This document shows, piece by piece, positions 27,417 through 36,375 of a stretch of 64,000 nt of DNA. Numbering within the stretch: the stretch's first letter is position 1; every line of letters starts with the position of its first letter. The stretch is from Flavobacterium laiguense (GTDB taxonomy: Bacteria; Bacteroidota; Bacteroidia; Flavobacteriales; Flavobacteriaceae), in NCBI RefSeq assembly GCF_003097655.1, contig NZ_QCZH01000013.1, positions 1-64,000 on the forward strand, read 5' to 3'. The notes below the pieces were generated by a model, which was given only the letters and a program-made list of their open reading frames with translations, was not told the origin of the DNA and did not search any database. The position numbers were made by a program, and so were the translations under genes.

Positions 27417-30386
27417 ATGCAGAATAAAGGACTGATTAAATTTTTCGCAATTCTATTTGCGTTGGTGAGCATTTACCAACTTTCTTTCACTTTTGTCTCA
27501 AGCAAAATAAAAAGTGATGCAAAAACTTTTGCTGGTAATAACCCAGGGAAAGAAGTAAAATATTTGGATTCTATTGGTAAAGAAAAAGTTTTTAGCTTAG
27601 GTTTTACTGATTTTACATTCAATGAAGTAAAAGATAAACAAATCAACAAAGGTCTTGACTTAGAAGGAGGAATCAATGTGATTCTTCAAATCTCTGTTAA
27701 AGACATCTTAAAAGGATTATCTAATAAATCGAAAAATCCTGTTTTTAATAAATCTTTAGCTGATGCTACTGCAAATCAAAAAGGAAATCAAACGTATTTA
27801 GATGCATTTTTTGACGCTTTTGAAGCCAATTCTAATGGAACTGTAAAATTAGCGTCTCCAGATATCTTTGCAAACAGAAGTTTACAAGGTGAAGGTGGTG
27901 TTACTTTTCAAATGACAGATGCTCAAGTTAAGAAAGTAATCAAAAGAAAAGTTGATGAATCTGTTGAAAGTGCTTTTGGAGTATTGAGAAAACGTATCGA
28001 TAAATTTGGTGTAACACAACCTAATATTCAAAAATTAGGGGAGTCTGGAAGAATTCTTGTTGAATTACCGGGTGCTAAAGATGTGGATAGAATCAAGAAA
28101 TTATTGCAAAGTACTGCTCAATTAGAGTTTTGGGAAACGTTTAAAATTGAAGAAATTGGTAATTTTATGATGGCTGCCAATGAGTCATTGAAAAAAACTG
28201 AGATTACTAAAGTTGAAACTAAAAAAGTTGAAAAAGACTCGTTAAGTGCTTTGTTAACTGATGGTAAAGATTCTGTAGCTACGAAAAAAGGAAATAATCC
28301 TTTGTTTGATAAAATTGTTGCTCAAGGTGGTGGACCGGTTTTAGGTCTTTTCTCTCCAAAAGATACTGCTGTTGTAAACTCTTATTTTAAAAGAGCGGAC
28401 ATTAGAGTTTTATTGGCAGGTGATCAACGTTATGCAAAATTTGTATGGGGGATACCAACTACTATTAAAGATGATAAACAAAAAGATGTTGAAGTAGTTG
28501 AGTTATATGCATTGAAAGGAAATAGAGATAATGTTGCTTCAATGGGTGGTGGTGTTGTAACAGATGCTAGTGATACTTTTGATCAAATGGGTAAACCGGC
28601 TGTTTCTATGCAAATGAACAACCAAGGTGCAAAACAATGGGAAGAATTAACGGGTAGAGCTTATACTCAAAAAAGTAATATAGCTATCGTTCTTGATGAT
28701 ATTGTATATTCTGCTCCTGGGGTTTCTAGTGGACCAATTGCTGGTGGGAGATCTGAAATTTCTGGTTCGTTTGATGTTACACAAACTAAAGATTTAGCAA
28801 ATGTATTAAGAGCAGGTAAATTACCGGCAGCTGCAGATATAGTACAATCAGAAGTGGTAGGGCCATCCTTAGGTCAAGAAGCTATTGATAATGGTACAAA
28901 CTCAGCTATCATTGGATTGCTTTTAGTGTCACTTTGGATGATGATCTATTATGGTAAAGCAGGTTGGTATGCTAATATTGCATTGGCGGTCAACTTATTG
29001 TTTATGTTTGGTATTTTAGCAAGCTTAGGTGCTGTGCTTACATTGCCTGGTATTGCGGGTATTGTTTTGACTATGGGTACTGCAGTTGATGCGAATATCA
29101 TTATATATGAAAGAGCAAAAGAAGAATTACGTGCTGGAAAAACACTTGATGAAGCGGTTAAAGCTTCTTATAGTTGGACAGGTGCTATGCGTTCTATCGT
29201 TGATGCGAACGTAACGCACATCTTGACAGGTGCAGTATTGTTTATCTTCGGTTCAGGACCAATCAAAGGATTTGCTACTACTTTATTAATTGGTATCGTT
29301 ACCTCTTTGTTTACTTCTATCTTCATTGCTAGAATCTTTATTGATAAAAACATCGCAGGTAAAAATGACTTGTCATTTGTAACTAAATTTTCTAAAAATT
29401 TCTTTACTAATTTCCACTTTGATTTCTTAGGAATAAAAAAATGGACTTACGTTTTCTCTGCTGTTGTAACTATTGTTAGTATCGCGTCTATTGCAACTAA
29501 TGGTTTTGACCAAGGTGTTGATTTCGTTGGAGGAAGAACTTTTCAGGTGCGTTTTGAAAAATCAATGCAACCTGAAGAAGTTAAAAATGAGTTGGCTACT
29601 GTATTTGGTAGTGCCGAGGTAAAAATATTTGGAGATGATGATCAATTAAAAATCACAACTAAATATAAAATTCAAGAAACAGGAAGTGCTGCTGATGAAG
29701 AAGTAAATAAAATGTTGTTTGAAAGCTTGAAAAAGCACTATTCTGCAGGAATTACTTATGATAAATTCATCAATGCTTATGATGGTAAAAAACTAGGGGT
29801 TTTACAAGCTTCAAAAGTTGGGCCTACTGTAGCTGAGGATATCAAAACAAATGCGTATTGGGCGGTTCTTGGAGCAATGGCAATTGTGTTCTTGTACTTA
29901 ATGATCAGTTTCAGAAAATGGCAATACAGTTTAGGAGCAATCGCAGCGGTAGCACATGATGTTATCTTTGTATTGGGTGTGTACTCATTGTGTTGGAAAT
30001 TCATGCCTTTTGGAATGGAAATCGATCAACACTTTATTGCAGCGATCCTTACCGTTATTGGGTACTCCATGAATGATACTGTTATTGTATTTGATAGAGT
30101 TCGTGAGTTTTTACAAGGAAAAACAAAAGGGACGTTCTCTGAGATCGTTAATAAATCTATTAACTCTACAATGTCAAGAACTATTAATACTTCATTGACA
30201 ATGATTATGGTTTTGTTGATCATGTTCATCTTTGGAGGTGAATCAATAAGAGGATTTATATTTGCAATGCTTATCGGTATTATAATTGGTACTTATTCTT
30301 CATTGTTTATTGCTACACCAGTATTGGTAGATACGATTTCTAAAGAAGATAAGGTTAATGTTGAATTACAACATCAAGAAGCCTAG
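27417..30386 (+). CDS. secDF: Fused protein-export membrane protein SecDF
   Basis: 989 residues combining SecD and SecF, as is usual in Bacteroidetes. The SecD half has an N-terminal membrane anchor, NKGLDLEGGINVILQI, a periplasmic domain and five membrane helices with the conserved aspartate region TMGTAVDANIIIYERAKEE (near residue 555). The SecF half starts near residue 680 with DQGVDFVGGRTFQV and carries GYSMNDTVIVFDRVRE (near 880). SecDF uses the proton gradient to pull preproteins through SecYEG. It has its own promoter and a strong terminator, so it is a single-gene unit. Confidence 0.96.
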   Translation: MQNKGLIKFFAILFALVSIYQLSFTFVSSKIKSDAKTFAGNNPGKEVKYLDSIGKEKVFSLGFTDFTFNEVKDKQINKGLDLEGGINVILQISVKDILKGLSNKSKNPVFNKSLADATANQKGNQTYLDAFFDAFEANSNGTVKLASPDIFANRSLQGEGGVTFQMTDAQVKKVIKRKVDESVESAFGVLRKRIDKFGVTQPNIQKLGESGRILVELPGAKDVDRIKKLLQSTAQLEFWETFKIEEIGNFMMAANESLKKTEITKVETKKVEKDSLSALLTDGKDSVATKKGNNPLFDKIVAQGGGPVLGLFSPKDTAVVNSYFKRADIRVLLAGDQRYAKFVWGIPTTIKDDKQKDVEVVELYALKGNRDNVASMGGGVVTDASDTFDQMGKPAVSMQMNNQGAKQWEELTGRAYTQKSNIAIVLDDIVYSAPGVSSGPIAGGRSEISGSFDVTQTKDLANVLRAGKLPAAADIVQSEVVGPSLGQEAIDNGTNSAIIGLLLVSLWMMIYYGKAGWYANIALAVNLLFMFGILASLGAVLTLPGIAGIVLTMGTAVDANIIIYERAKEELRAGKTLDEAVKASYSWTGAMRSIVDANVTHILTGAVLFIFGSGPIKGFATTLLIGIVTSLFTSIFIARIFIDKNIAGKNDLSFVTKFSKNFFTNFHFDFLGIKKWTYVFSAVVTIVSIASIATNGFDQGVDFVGGRTFQVRFEKSMQPEEVKNELATVFGSAEVKIFGDDDQLKITTKYKIQETGSAADEEVNKMLFESLKKHYSAGITYDKFINAYDGKKLGVLQASKVGPTVAEDIKTNAYWAVLGAMAIVFLYLMISFRKWQYSLGAIAAVAHDVIFVLGVYSLCWKFMPFGMEIDQHFIAAILTVIGYSMNDTVIVFDRVREFLQGKTKGTFSEIVNKSINSTMSRTINTSLTMIMVLLIMFIFGGESIRGFIFAMLIGIIIGTYSSLFIATPVLVDTISKEDKVNVELQHQEA

Positions 30387-30410
30387 TTTAGAGTTTAATC
30401 ATATTTCTAA

Positions 30411-30445
30411 AAAAAGGATTCAACGAAAGTTGAATCCTTTTTTTT
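30411..30445 (+). terminator. Rho-independent terminator of secDF
   Basis: AAAAAGGATTCAAC pairs with GTTGAATCCTTTTT around a GAAA tetraloop, followed by a T-run. Confidence 0.92.
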
Positions 30446-31121
30446 ATGCCTAGACTTGTCTGGCTTGTTCAGCGAAGTAGATATGGATTGTAAAACAACA
30501 ACAGTCGATTTTAGAAAACTTACCAGATAAGTTCTTTCATAGATGTTGTTTTAACAACAACGCAACCCAGTTATGAGGTTGCTTTTGTTTGTTTTGTGTC
30601 TTACTGTGTGGGCACGGTTTGCAAAACCGCTATCGTACGAAAGAAAGGACCATCGGGGTTCAACGAAATTTGAATCCCTTTTTTTTGTAAAGTCTAGGTC
30701 GTAAAGCAATATCTTTTATATCTTAAAAGATTATTATTATCAACAAAAGTAGCTTAGTTAAGAGGTTTTTTTTTGTTTTTACTGCTTTATTGTTTTTATG
30801 AAAACGTGCTACTTCTATAAAAATCATCTCGGAAAAAGTCAGGAGACTCTTTTGCTATATTTACCATTTTCAAGAATTTTTTTAAAAAAAAAGCAAAGTT
30901 AGCGACGTTTGTGTATCCCGCACGACATACTTTTTGAAAAGCGTGGATGCGGACCGCAAAGCGCGTTGTCGTACACGAGAAATTTAGAACATATCTAGAA
31001 CTTTTTTTTGAATTCAGTCATTAAAATTCAAACAGTGATACTTGAGATGGGAATTTTTATGGAGCTACACCAGAAAATAGTGTTTAAGAAAACTAATGAA
31101 AAATGGAATTTAATATAAGAT
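30446..31121. other. Structured gene-free region with a degenerate duplication
   Basis: No ORF with coding character is visible between secDF and the PilJ-type gene. The region contains a small hairpin at 30544-30559 (TGTTGTT/AACAACA), a terminator-like hairpin at 30562-30590 (GCAACC/GGTTGC then TTTTG) and a second full terminator at 30655-30688. Segments 30555-30600 and 30739-30780 share CAACA, AGTTA-GAGGTT and a T-rich tail. Segments 30610-30641 and 30948-30976 share GG-GCAAA-CGC-TCGTAC. This suggests an old tandem duplication, perhaps of a non-coding RNA unit or mobile-repeat remnant. I recognise no known RNA family. Confidence 0.4.
30655..30688 (+). terminator. Second terminator-like hairpin in the gap after secDF
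   Basis: GGGGTTCAA pairs with TTGAATCCC (one G-U), loop CGAAAT-like, followed by eight T. It shares the GGTTCAACGAAA core with the secDF terminator 240 bp upstream. No coding gene ends in front of it. Confidence 0.75.
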
Positions 31122-31159
31122 AAAAGACGTCTAGTTCAAATAGAAGTAGACGTCTTTTT
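31122..31159. terminator. Terminator downstream of the PilJ-type gene (bidirectional)
   Basis: AAAAGACGTCTA (31122-31133) pairs perfectly with 31147-31158. T-runs follow on both strands. It can end the minus-strand gene at 31235 and any plus-strand transcript from the gap. Confidence 0.8.
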
Positions 31160-31234
31160 GGTGTCAAAAATAATTGATTGTGAGCTTGATACGGAGTGTT
31201 TGTTTTAAGATTTAGCTGTAATTGCGATAGAAAT

Positions 31235-32005
31235 TTATTTACCTATCAATTTTTCATATTGACTGGTAGTTTTGTTAAAATCGTTGGTCATTGTATTTGT
31301 AGTCACATAAATTACAGACGGCATAAGTTTGTTGCTTTTTAAGTCAAATCCCGTTTTAGAAAAAGACCAAGTCGATTTGATCTTAGTAAGGGTTTCCGTA
31401 ATTTCAGGATAGTTCTCCGATTCATCAATTAGAAATTTTAAATTTTCTTCATAATCAATTACTGTTGCATCAAAAATTTTGATTAAGTCATGATAAGGGA
31501 CTTTCCAATAGTAAGCTGCGTAAAACATCCCTAATCTTTGAGAAAGCATACGTTGTTTACCTGATACGTTAGTCAACTTTGTGTTTTTTACATTTCCATA
31601 TTCCTGAATTTTTTCAACTACATTGTCGCAGGCATTCATCAACATCGTTGCATCCATTATAATTTGAGAAGCATTGTTAACATCTGGAACATTTGCTACA
31701 TCTATACGGAATTTAACCCATATGGTGTTAACCATTTTTAAAGCATCCTTTACTTCTTTATTTGGAGCATATCCTATTAAAGTATTGTATTGCTCTTCAA
31801 ATATTGAAATTGACTCGTCAATTTCTTTAGTGGTATTCTCAATCTTAACTCCAGCTCCAATCATCATGTAATCTTTAGCCATACGTTGGGTTAACATGCG
31901 TTGTCTTCCAGCTTGATTAATGGCTGATCCCAGGCTAATATTTTGACAGTTTGCTGTTATTGAAAAAAATAATGTAAAGACTAATACGCTTATTCTAACT
32001 TTCAT
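31235..32005 (-). CDS. Secreted protein with two PilJ/NarX-type (type IV pili methyl-accepting chemotaxis transducer N-terminal) modules
   Basis: 256 residues. The signal peptide MKVRISVLVFTLFFSITANC precedes two homologous modules, each opening with the hallmark arginine-glutamine motif: INQAGRQRMLTQRMAKDYM (about 30-48) and VSGKQRMLSQRLGMFYAAYY (about 146-165). In NarX and PilJ this motif forms the periplasmic four-helix sensor, and in NarX its arginine binds nitrate. Here no membrane anchor, HAMP or signalling domain follows, so it is a free periplasmic protein, possibly a ligand-binding partner of a separate sensor. A lipobox is not convincing (TANC). It is a single gene with a terminator at 31122. 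Confidence 0.8.
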   Translation of the reverse strand: MKVRISVLVFTLFFSITANCQNISLGSAINQAGRQRMLTQRMAKDYMMIGAGVKIENTTKEIDESISIFEEQYNTLIGYAPNKEVKDALKMVNTIWVKFRIDVANVPDVNNASQIIMDATMLMNACDNVVEKIQEYGNVKNTKLTNVSGKQRMLSQRLGMFYAAYYWKVPYHDLIKIFDATVIDYEENLKFLIDESENYPEITETLTKIKSTWSFSKTGFDLKSNKLMPSVIYVTTNTMTNDFNKTTSQYEKLIGK

Positions 32006-32451
32006 GATTTAATTTTTAAAGTGAGATACGAAATTACGCACATTTGTTTTTATGAAATATGATGTGTGTCATTTGAAATGTACTTTATTTTTTATAAGGA
32101 ATAGGTTAGTATTTGTTTCTTAACATTAGGATGTGTTTGTTTATAAGGCTGAAATTACTCCATTTAAACCCGCTGCGCATTCTATGATAAAAGACAGCCG
32201 ACTTTTGCCCTGAATAACTCAGAAATTCAATACTTTTTCTTTATATGCCGAAAAAGGTTGTACCCTAAAGATAGAAAAAGAAAAACTACAAAATAACAAG
32301 TCTGTTACTTTGTAGTTTTTTTATAAATATTTGAAAAGTATACAATTCTAAAGAGATTCAAGAACAAAGGCTGACATATTTGTGAAGTTCATATTGACAA
32401 ATTTATCTAGACTTAGAAGAGCGAGTTATTTTTATATTGTAATAAACTTAA
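32006..32451. other. Intergenic region between lgt and the PilJ-type gene
   Basis: 446 bp with no coding frame I can support. It holds the lgt terminator (32281-32322) and, just upstream of the PilJ-type gene on the minus strand, an imperfect -7 box (TAATTTCG on the minus strand, 32026-32040 region). I see nothing else recognisable. Confidence 0.5.
32281..32322 (-). terminator. Terminator of lgt
   Basis: A 17-bp stem, AAAAACTACAAAATAAC against GTTACTTTGTAGTTTTT. The single non-Watson-Crick pair is G-U when read from the minus strand but A-C from the plus strand, so it serves lgt, whose stop is 130 bp upstream on the minus strand. Confidence 0.8.
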
Positions 32452-33378
32452 TTAATTTACACTCGTTTTCTTCGCAGTAAATACAAAATAAAAACCAACA
32501 AGTATAAAAGGAATGCTCAACCATTGTCCGGTAGATAACAATCCTAAAGCGTTTTCAAAGCCGCCTTGGCTTTCTTTTACGGATTCAACAACCATACGTA
32601 CCGAGAATAAAAGCACTAAGAATAAGCCAAACAAGAAACCTGATTTTTTACGTGCATCTGTTTTCCAATACAAGAAAAACAATACAGCGAAAACAAAGAT
32701 ATAGCAAACTGCTTCATACAATTGTGCAGGATGTTTTGCGGGAACTTGTTCTAGTAAATTGGCATATTGAGGATTGGTTGCAATAGCATTGTAGGCCTCT
32801 TTTGGTGTTGGAAGTTGAGTTGAATTGACTGCTTCTCTAGGTGTAAAATGATCTCTCACAAAACGTATTCCAAACGAAGAGGTTGTTTCTTTACCCACAA
32901 TTTCGGAGTTGAAAAAATTACCCAATCTCACAAAAATAGCTCCACTGGCAACCGGAATTACCACACGATCCAATATCCATAATAGCGGTTTTTGAAGTAC
33001 TTTTTTGCTAAAAAAATACATAGCAACGATAATTGAAATAGCTGCTCCATGGCTTGCTAATCCTTGGTATCCTGTGAATTCGAATTTGGGACTGAATCGG
33101 AAAGGTAAAATGATTTCGGCTAGATTGTTGCGGTAGTATTCCCAATCGTAAAAGAAAACATGTCCCAAACGAGCGCCAACTAGAGTTGCTAGTACAGTCC
33201 ATACAAATAAAGAATCTAATTTATCGATGGAGATGTTTTCTCTTTCAAAAATATGTTTCATAATGTACCAGCCCAATCCAAAAGCAATTACAAACATTAA
33301 GCTGTAAAAGCGAATAATGAAAAAACCTAAATCAATACCTTCAGAAGGATTCCAAACTATATTTAAAGCGTGTGTCAT
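32452..33378 (-). CDS. lgt: Prolipoprotein diacylglyceryl transferase
   Basis: 308-residue polytopic inner-membrane enzyme that attaches diacylglycerol to the lipobox cysteine of prolipoproteins. Recognisable family motifs are GARLGHVFFYDWEYY (68-82), the essential HG pair in GLASHGAAISI (107-117), RLGNFFNSEIVG (151-162) and AKHPAQLYEA. The loop between residues 163 and 220 is longer than in E. coli Lgt, as usual in Bacteroidetes. It lies 78 bp after yidD, with cysS upstream of that, so a cysS-yidD-lgt unit is likely. Confidence 0.94.
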   Translation of the reverse strand: MTHALNIVWNPSEGIDLGFFIIRFYSLMFVIAFGLGWYIMKHIFERENISIDKLDSLFVWTVLATLVGARLGHVFFYDWEYYRNNLAEIILPFRFSPKFEFTGYQGLASHGAAISIIVAMYFFSKKVLQKPLLWILDRVVIPVASGAIFVRLGNFFNSEIVGKETTSSFGIRFVRDHFTPREAVNSTQLPTPKEAYNAIATNPQYANLLEQVPAKHPAQLYEAVCYIFVFAVLFFLYWKTDARKKSGFLFGLFLVLLFSVRMVVESVKESQGGFENALGLLSTGQWLSIPFILVGFYFVFTAKKTSVN

Positions 33379-33456
33379 TTATATTTTATTTTTTTGTGAA
33401 AATACTATTTTGATTCGAGTAATTGTGTTAAGTAAAAGGTAAGAAAATTTCTTTTT

Positions 33457-33744
33457 TTAGTGATTGTGATTGCACTTCTTATTTTTTTTCTCCCTCTCTG
33501 GAGGAGAGGGCCGGGGTGAGGTTGGAACAGGATCATATCCTTTTCCACCCCAAGGATGGCAGCTCAAAATTCTTTTTATTCCTAAATAACCTCCGTAAAA
33601 TAATCCATGAACTTGTAAAGCCTGAATCATATAAGTCGAACAAGTGGGCTCAAACCGACAAGCCGCAGGAGTAAATGGGGAGATTGCTCCCTGATAAAAC
33701 CGAACGAGTAATACAAATGGGTATATGAGGATTTTTTTTAACAT
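33457..33744 (-). CDS. yidD: Membrane protein insertion efficiency factor YidD
   Basis: 95-residue amphipathic protein of the YidD/UPF0161 family, thought to assist Sec/YidC insertion of inner-membrane proteins. The conserved core is complete: [25 protein letters not shown] and [20 protein letters not shown] (ends at residue 74). The remaining tail, [21 protein letters not shown], is unusual. Its first part (residues 75-85) is encoded by a copy of the dispersed hairpin repeat at 15822, so the C-terminus appears extended by repeat insertion. Core function should be unaffected. Confidence 0.92.
   Translation of the reverse strand: MLKKILIYPFVLLVRFYQGAISPFTPAACRFEPTCSTYMIQALQVHGLFYGGYLGIKRILSCHPWGGKGYDPVPTSPRPSPPEREKKNKKCNHNH
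33490..33523. repeat. Dispersed GC-rich hairpin repeat inside the 3' end of yidD
   Basis: CTCCCTCTCTGGAGGAGAGG followed by GCCGGGGTGAGGTT matches the intergenic repeat at 15822-15858 with a few differences. It is translated on the minus strand as [11 protein letters not shown]. Confidence 0.8.
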
Positions 33745-33746
33745 AG

Positions 33747-33894
33747 AGTGTTCAGTAATCAGTTTTTTAGTGATCAGAGCTAGCGGTACTTAATTAAATC
33801 GTTTTACTTCTTTGAAGTTTAATGATGAATTTTAGTGTGTATTTATTAACCGAAACTTGCTTACTGAATACTAATAAACTGATTACTGAACACT
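33747..33894. repeat. 19-bp inverted repeat bracketing the yidD-cysS gap
   Basis: AGTGTTCAGTAATCAGTTT (33747-33765) is the exact reverse complement of 33876-33894. The right arm encodes the last residues and stop of cysS (FSVQ-stop). An AT-rich filler lies between the arms. Confidence 0.7.
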
Positions 33895-35361
33895 AAAAGT
33901 TGTTCCTTCTTTTCCGTCTTTCAATTGAATGCCTAAAGCTATTAATTGGTCGCGAATTTGATCCGACAATGCAAAATTTTTATTGTCTCTGGCTTGTTTA
34001 CGCATGCCGATAAGCATATGAACCACACCTTCTAATTTTTCAGTATTGCCGTTTGTTTTTTCTTCTTCTAGTCCCAAAACATCAAATACAAAAGCCTGCA
34101 TTGTTTTTGTAAACAATTGTAAGTCGGCGGTGTTTAAAGTTTCTTTCTCGTCTTTTAATAAATTGATAAAACGAACACCTTCGAATAATTGTGCAATAAG
34201 AATTGGCGTATTGAAATCGTCGTTCATGGCATCATAACAAAATTGTTTCCAACTGGCGATGTCTAAAGTGCTGGTTGTGCTTGCTGATATCCCTTTTAAG
34301 GAATCCATTGCTTCCATCAATCTTTTATACCCTTTTTCCGCAGCAATAATAGCTTCGTCAGAGAAATCAAGGATGCTTCTGTAATGTGCTTGTAACATGA
34401 AAAATCGTGCTACCGATGCCGAAAAAGCTTTGCTTAAAAAAGCGTTATCTCCTGTCAGAATCTCTCCTGGTAAAATATTATTTCCAGTAGACTTTGCCAT
34501 TTTTTTACCATTCAAAGTCAGCATGTTGGCATGCATCCAGTAATTTACGGGAGTGTGTCCTGTGCAAGCTTCGTTTTGTGCAATTTCACATTCATGGTGA
34601 GGGAATTTTAAATCCATTCCACCTCCGTGAATGTCAAAATGATTGCCTAAATATTTAGTACTCATCGCGGTACATTCTAAATGCCAACCCGGAAAACCAT
34701 CGCTCCAAGGCGAAGGCCAACGCATGATGTGTTGCGGTTCGGCTTTTTTCCAAAGTGCAAAATCTTGTGGATTTCTTTTGTCTGATTGTCCGTCAAGATC
34801 GCGTGTATTAGCCAGCATATCTTCGATATTTCGACCGCTTAATATACCGTAATGATTGGTTTCGTTGAATTTAACCACATCGAAATAAACCGATCCATTG
34901 GCTTCGTAGCCAATTCCCTTATCAATAATGGTTTTTATAATTTCGATTTGCTCAATTATATGTCCCGTTGCAGTAGGTTCAATACTAGGTGGCAAAAAGT
35001 TAAAAGCATTCAGAATATCATGGAAATCGACCGTGTAGCGTTGCACCACTTCCATAGGTTCCAATTGTTCTAAACGCGCTTTTTTGGCAATTTTATCTTC
35101 TCCTTCATCCACATCGTCCACAATATGGCCTACATCCGTAATATTTCGAACATAGCGCACTTTGTAATCCAAATGCAAGAAGTATCTAAAAATCACATCA
35201 AATGACATAAAAGTTCTCACATTTCCTAGATGCACATTGCTGTAAACCGTTGGTCCACATACATACATCCCCACATTTCCTTCGTTGATAGGCGTAAATG
35301 TTTCTTTTTCTCCCGAAAGAGAATTGTATATTTTCAAGGTTTGTGTCTTGTATAATGGCAT
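33883..35361 (-). CDS. cysS: Cysteinyl-tRNA synthetase
   Basis: 492-residue class Ia synthetase that charges tRNA-Cys. The zinc and HIGH region is [20 protein letters not shown] (HLGN at 44-47). The zinc ligands recur in [12 protein letters not shown] and [13 protein letters not shown], and the KMSKS loop reads [10 protein letters not shown] (around 285). The C-terminal DALR-like and anticodon domains complete the protein. The final FSVQ is written in a dispersed repeat, but length is normal. It probably leads the cysS-yidD-lgt unit, with the folE terminator directly upstream. Confidence 0.95.
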   Translation of the reverse strand: MPLYKTQTLKIYNSLSGEKETFTPINEGNVGMYVCGPTVYSNVHLGNVRTFMSFDVIFRYFLHLDYKVRYVRNITDVGHIVDDVDEGEDKIAKKARLEQLEPMEVVQRYTVDFHDILNAFNFLPPSIEPTATGHIIEQIEIIKTIIDKGIGYEANGSVYFDVVKFNETNHYGILSGRNIEDMLANTRDLDGQSDKRNPQDFALWKKAEPQHIMRWPSPWSDGFPGWHLECTAMSTKYLGNHFDIHGGGMDLKFPHHECEIAQNEACTGHTPVNYWMHANMLTLNGKKMAKSTGNNILPGEILTGDNAFLSKAFSASVARFFMLQAHYRSILDFSDEAIIAAEKGYKRLMEAMDSLKGISASTTSTLDIASWKQFCYDAMNDDFNTPILIAQLFEGVRFINLLKDEKETLNTADLQLFTKTMQAFVFDVLGLEEEKTNGNTEKLEGVVHMLIGMRKQARDNKNFALSDQIRDQLIALGIQLKDGKEGTTFSVQ

Positions 35362-35414
35362 TTTTGTGTGATTAGAAAATGTGACAATTAATTAGTAAAT
35401 TGTAGGTTTTGTAT

Positions 35415-35475
35415 AAAAAAAACCATTAAAGAATTAAGAATTTAAGTTTTAATGTTGCTTAATTTCTTAATGGTT
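35415..35475 (-). terminator. Terminator of folE
   Basis: An 18-bp stem with two mismatches (35421-35438 against 35458-35475), followed on the minus strand by eight T (35415-35422). It lies between the folE stop and the cysS start. Confidence 0.75.
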
Positions 35476-35506
35476 AAATGTTTTGGAATTGATATTTTGA
35501 AACAAA

Positions 35507-36178
35507 TTAAAATTTAGTATCTAATTTGATATAATCCAAAAACTCTCTTTTTGTTTGAGGGTCCTTGAATTTTCCGCCAAATTCTGAGGTTACCGTACTG
35601 CTTTCAATATCTTTAATTCCTCTTGAATTTACGCAAAGGTGTTTGGCATCAATTACACAAGCTACATCTTCAGTTCCAAGCGCTTGTTGTAATTCTTGAA
35701 CAATTTGCATCGTTAAGCGTTCCTGTACTTGAGGCCTTTTGGCAAAATGATCTACAATACGATTCATTTTTGAAAGACCAATAACTCTTCCATTCGAAAT
35801 ATAAGCAACATGCGCTCTTCCGATTATGGGTAATAAATGATGTTCGCAGGTAGAGTAGAGAGTGATGTTTTTTTCAACTAGCATTTCTCCGTATTTGTAA
35901 TTGTTCTCAAAAGTAGAGGCTTTTGGTTTTTTTATTGGATTCAATCCGCCAAAAATTTCTTTGACAAACATTTTGGCCACACGATTTGGTGTGCCTTTCA
36001 TGCTATCATCTGTCAAATCCATTCCAAGTGTTAATAGAATATTTTCGACATCTTTTTTTATTTTTTCAATTTTCTCTTCATCTGTAATGTTAAAAGCATC
36101 CTCTCTTACAGGATTATTAGCATTTGTACTGATATGATTGTCTCCTATTTCGTTTTGAAATTCTTCGTTATTTATCAT
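35507..36178 (-). CDS. folE: GTP cyclohydrolase I
   Basis: 223 residues. The catalytic C-terminal domain is fully recognisable: the zinc site CEHHLLPIIGRAHVAYI, GLSKMNRIVDHFAKRPQVQERLT, and AVVIDAKHLCVNSRGI-like VACVIDAKHLCVNSRG with the second zinc cysteine. It opens GTP to dihydroneopterin triphosphate, the first step toward folate and related pterins. The first 50 residues are polar and variable, as usual. A single-gene unit with its own terminator. Confidence 0.95.
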   Translation of the reverse strand: MINNEEFQNEIGDNHISTNANNPVREDAFNITDEEKIEKIKKDVENILLTLGMDLTDDSMKGTPNRVAKMFVKEIFGGLNPIKKPKASTFENNYKYGEMLVEKNITLYSTCEHHLLPIIGRAHVAYISNGRVIGLSKMNRIVDHFAKRPQVQERLTMQIVQELQQALGTEDVACVIDAKHLCVNSRGIKDIESSTVTSEFGGKFKDPQTKREFLDYIKLDTKF

Positions 36179-36313
36179 TAAAAGGTACTATTTTTATGGG
36201 TGTCTATTTTTAAGGGGTAAAGATAATTAATAAAAAGGAAACATTTTCTATCGTTTCTGCTTTTAATTATATCTAAAATTTATCTTAGGATTGTTTGTGT
36301 TGATGCAAAAAAT

Positions 36314-36349
36314 AAAAAGGCAATATCATTTTAGTGTTATTGCCTTTTT
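36314..36349 (-). terminator. Terminator of the aminotransferase gene
   Basis: AAAAAGGCAATA pairs with TATTGCCTTTTT; T-runs occur on both strands. It lies 27 bases past the minus-strand stop at 36376. Confidence 0.85.
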
Positions 36350-36375
36350 AATCTATAGGAATCCAGTAATTGTTT

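Noticed and set aside
30600..30660. Possible tRNA or known small RNA in the gap after secDF
   Set aside because: No cloverleaf, CCA end or recognisable signature of RNase P, tmRNA, SRP or 6S RNA could be found by eye.
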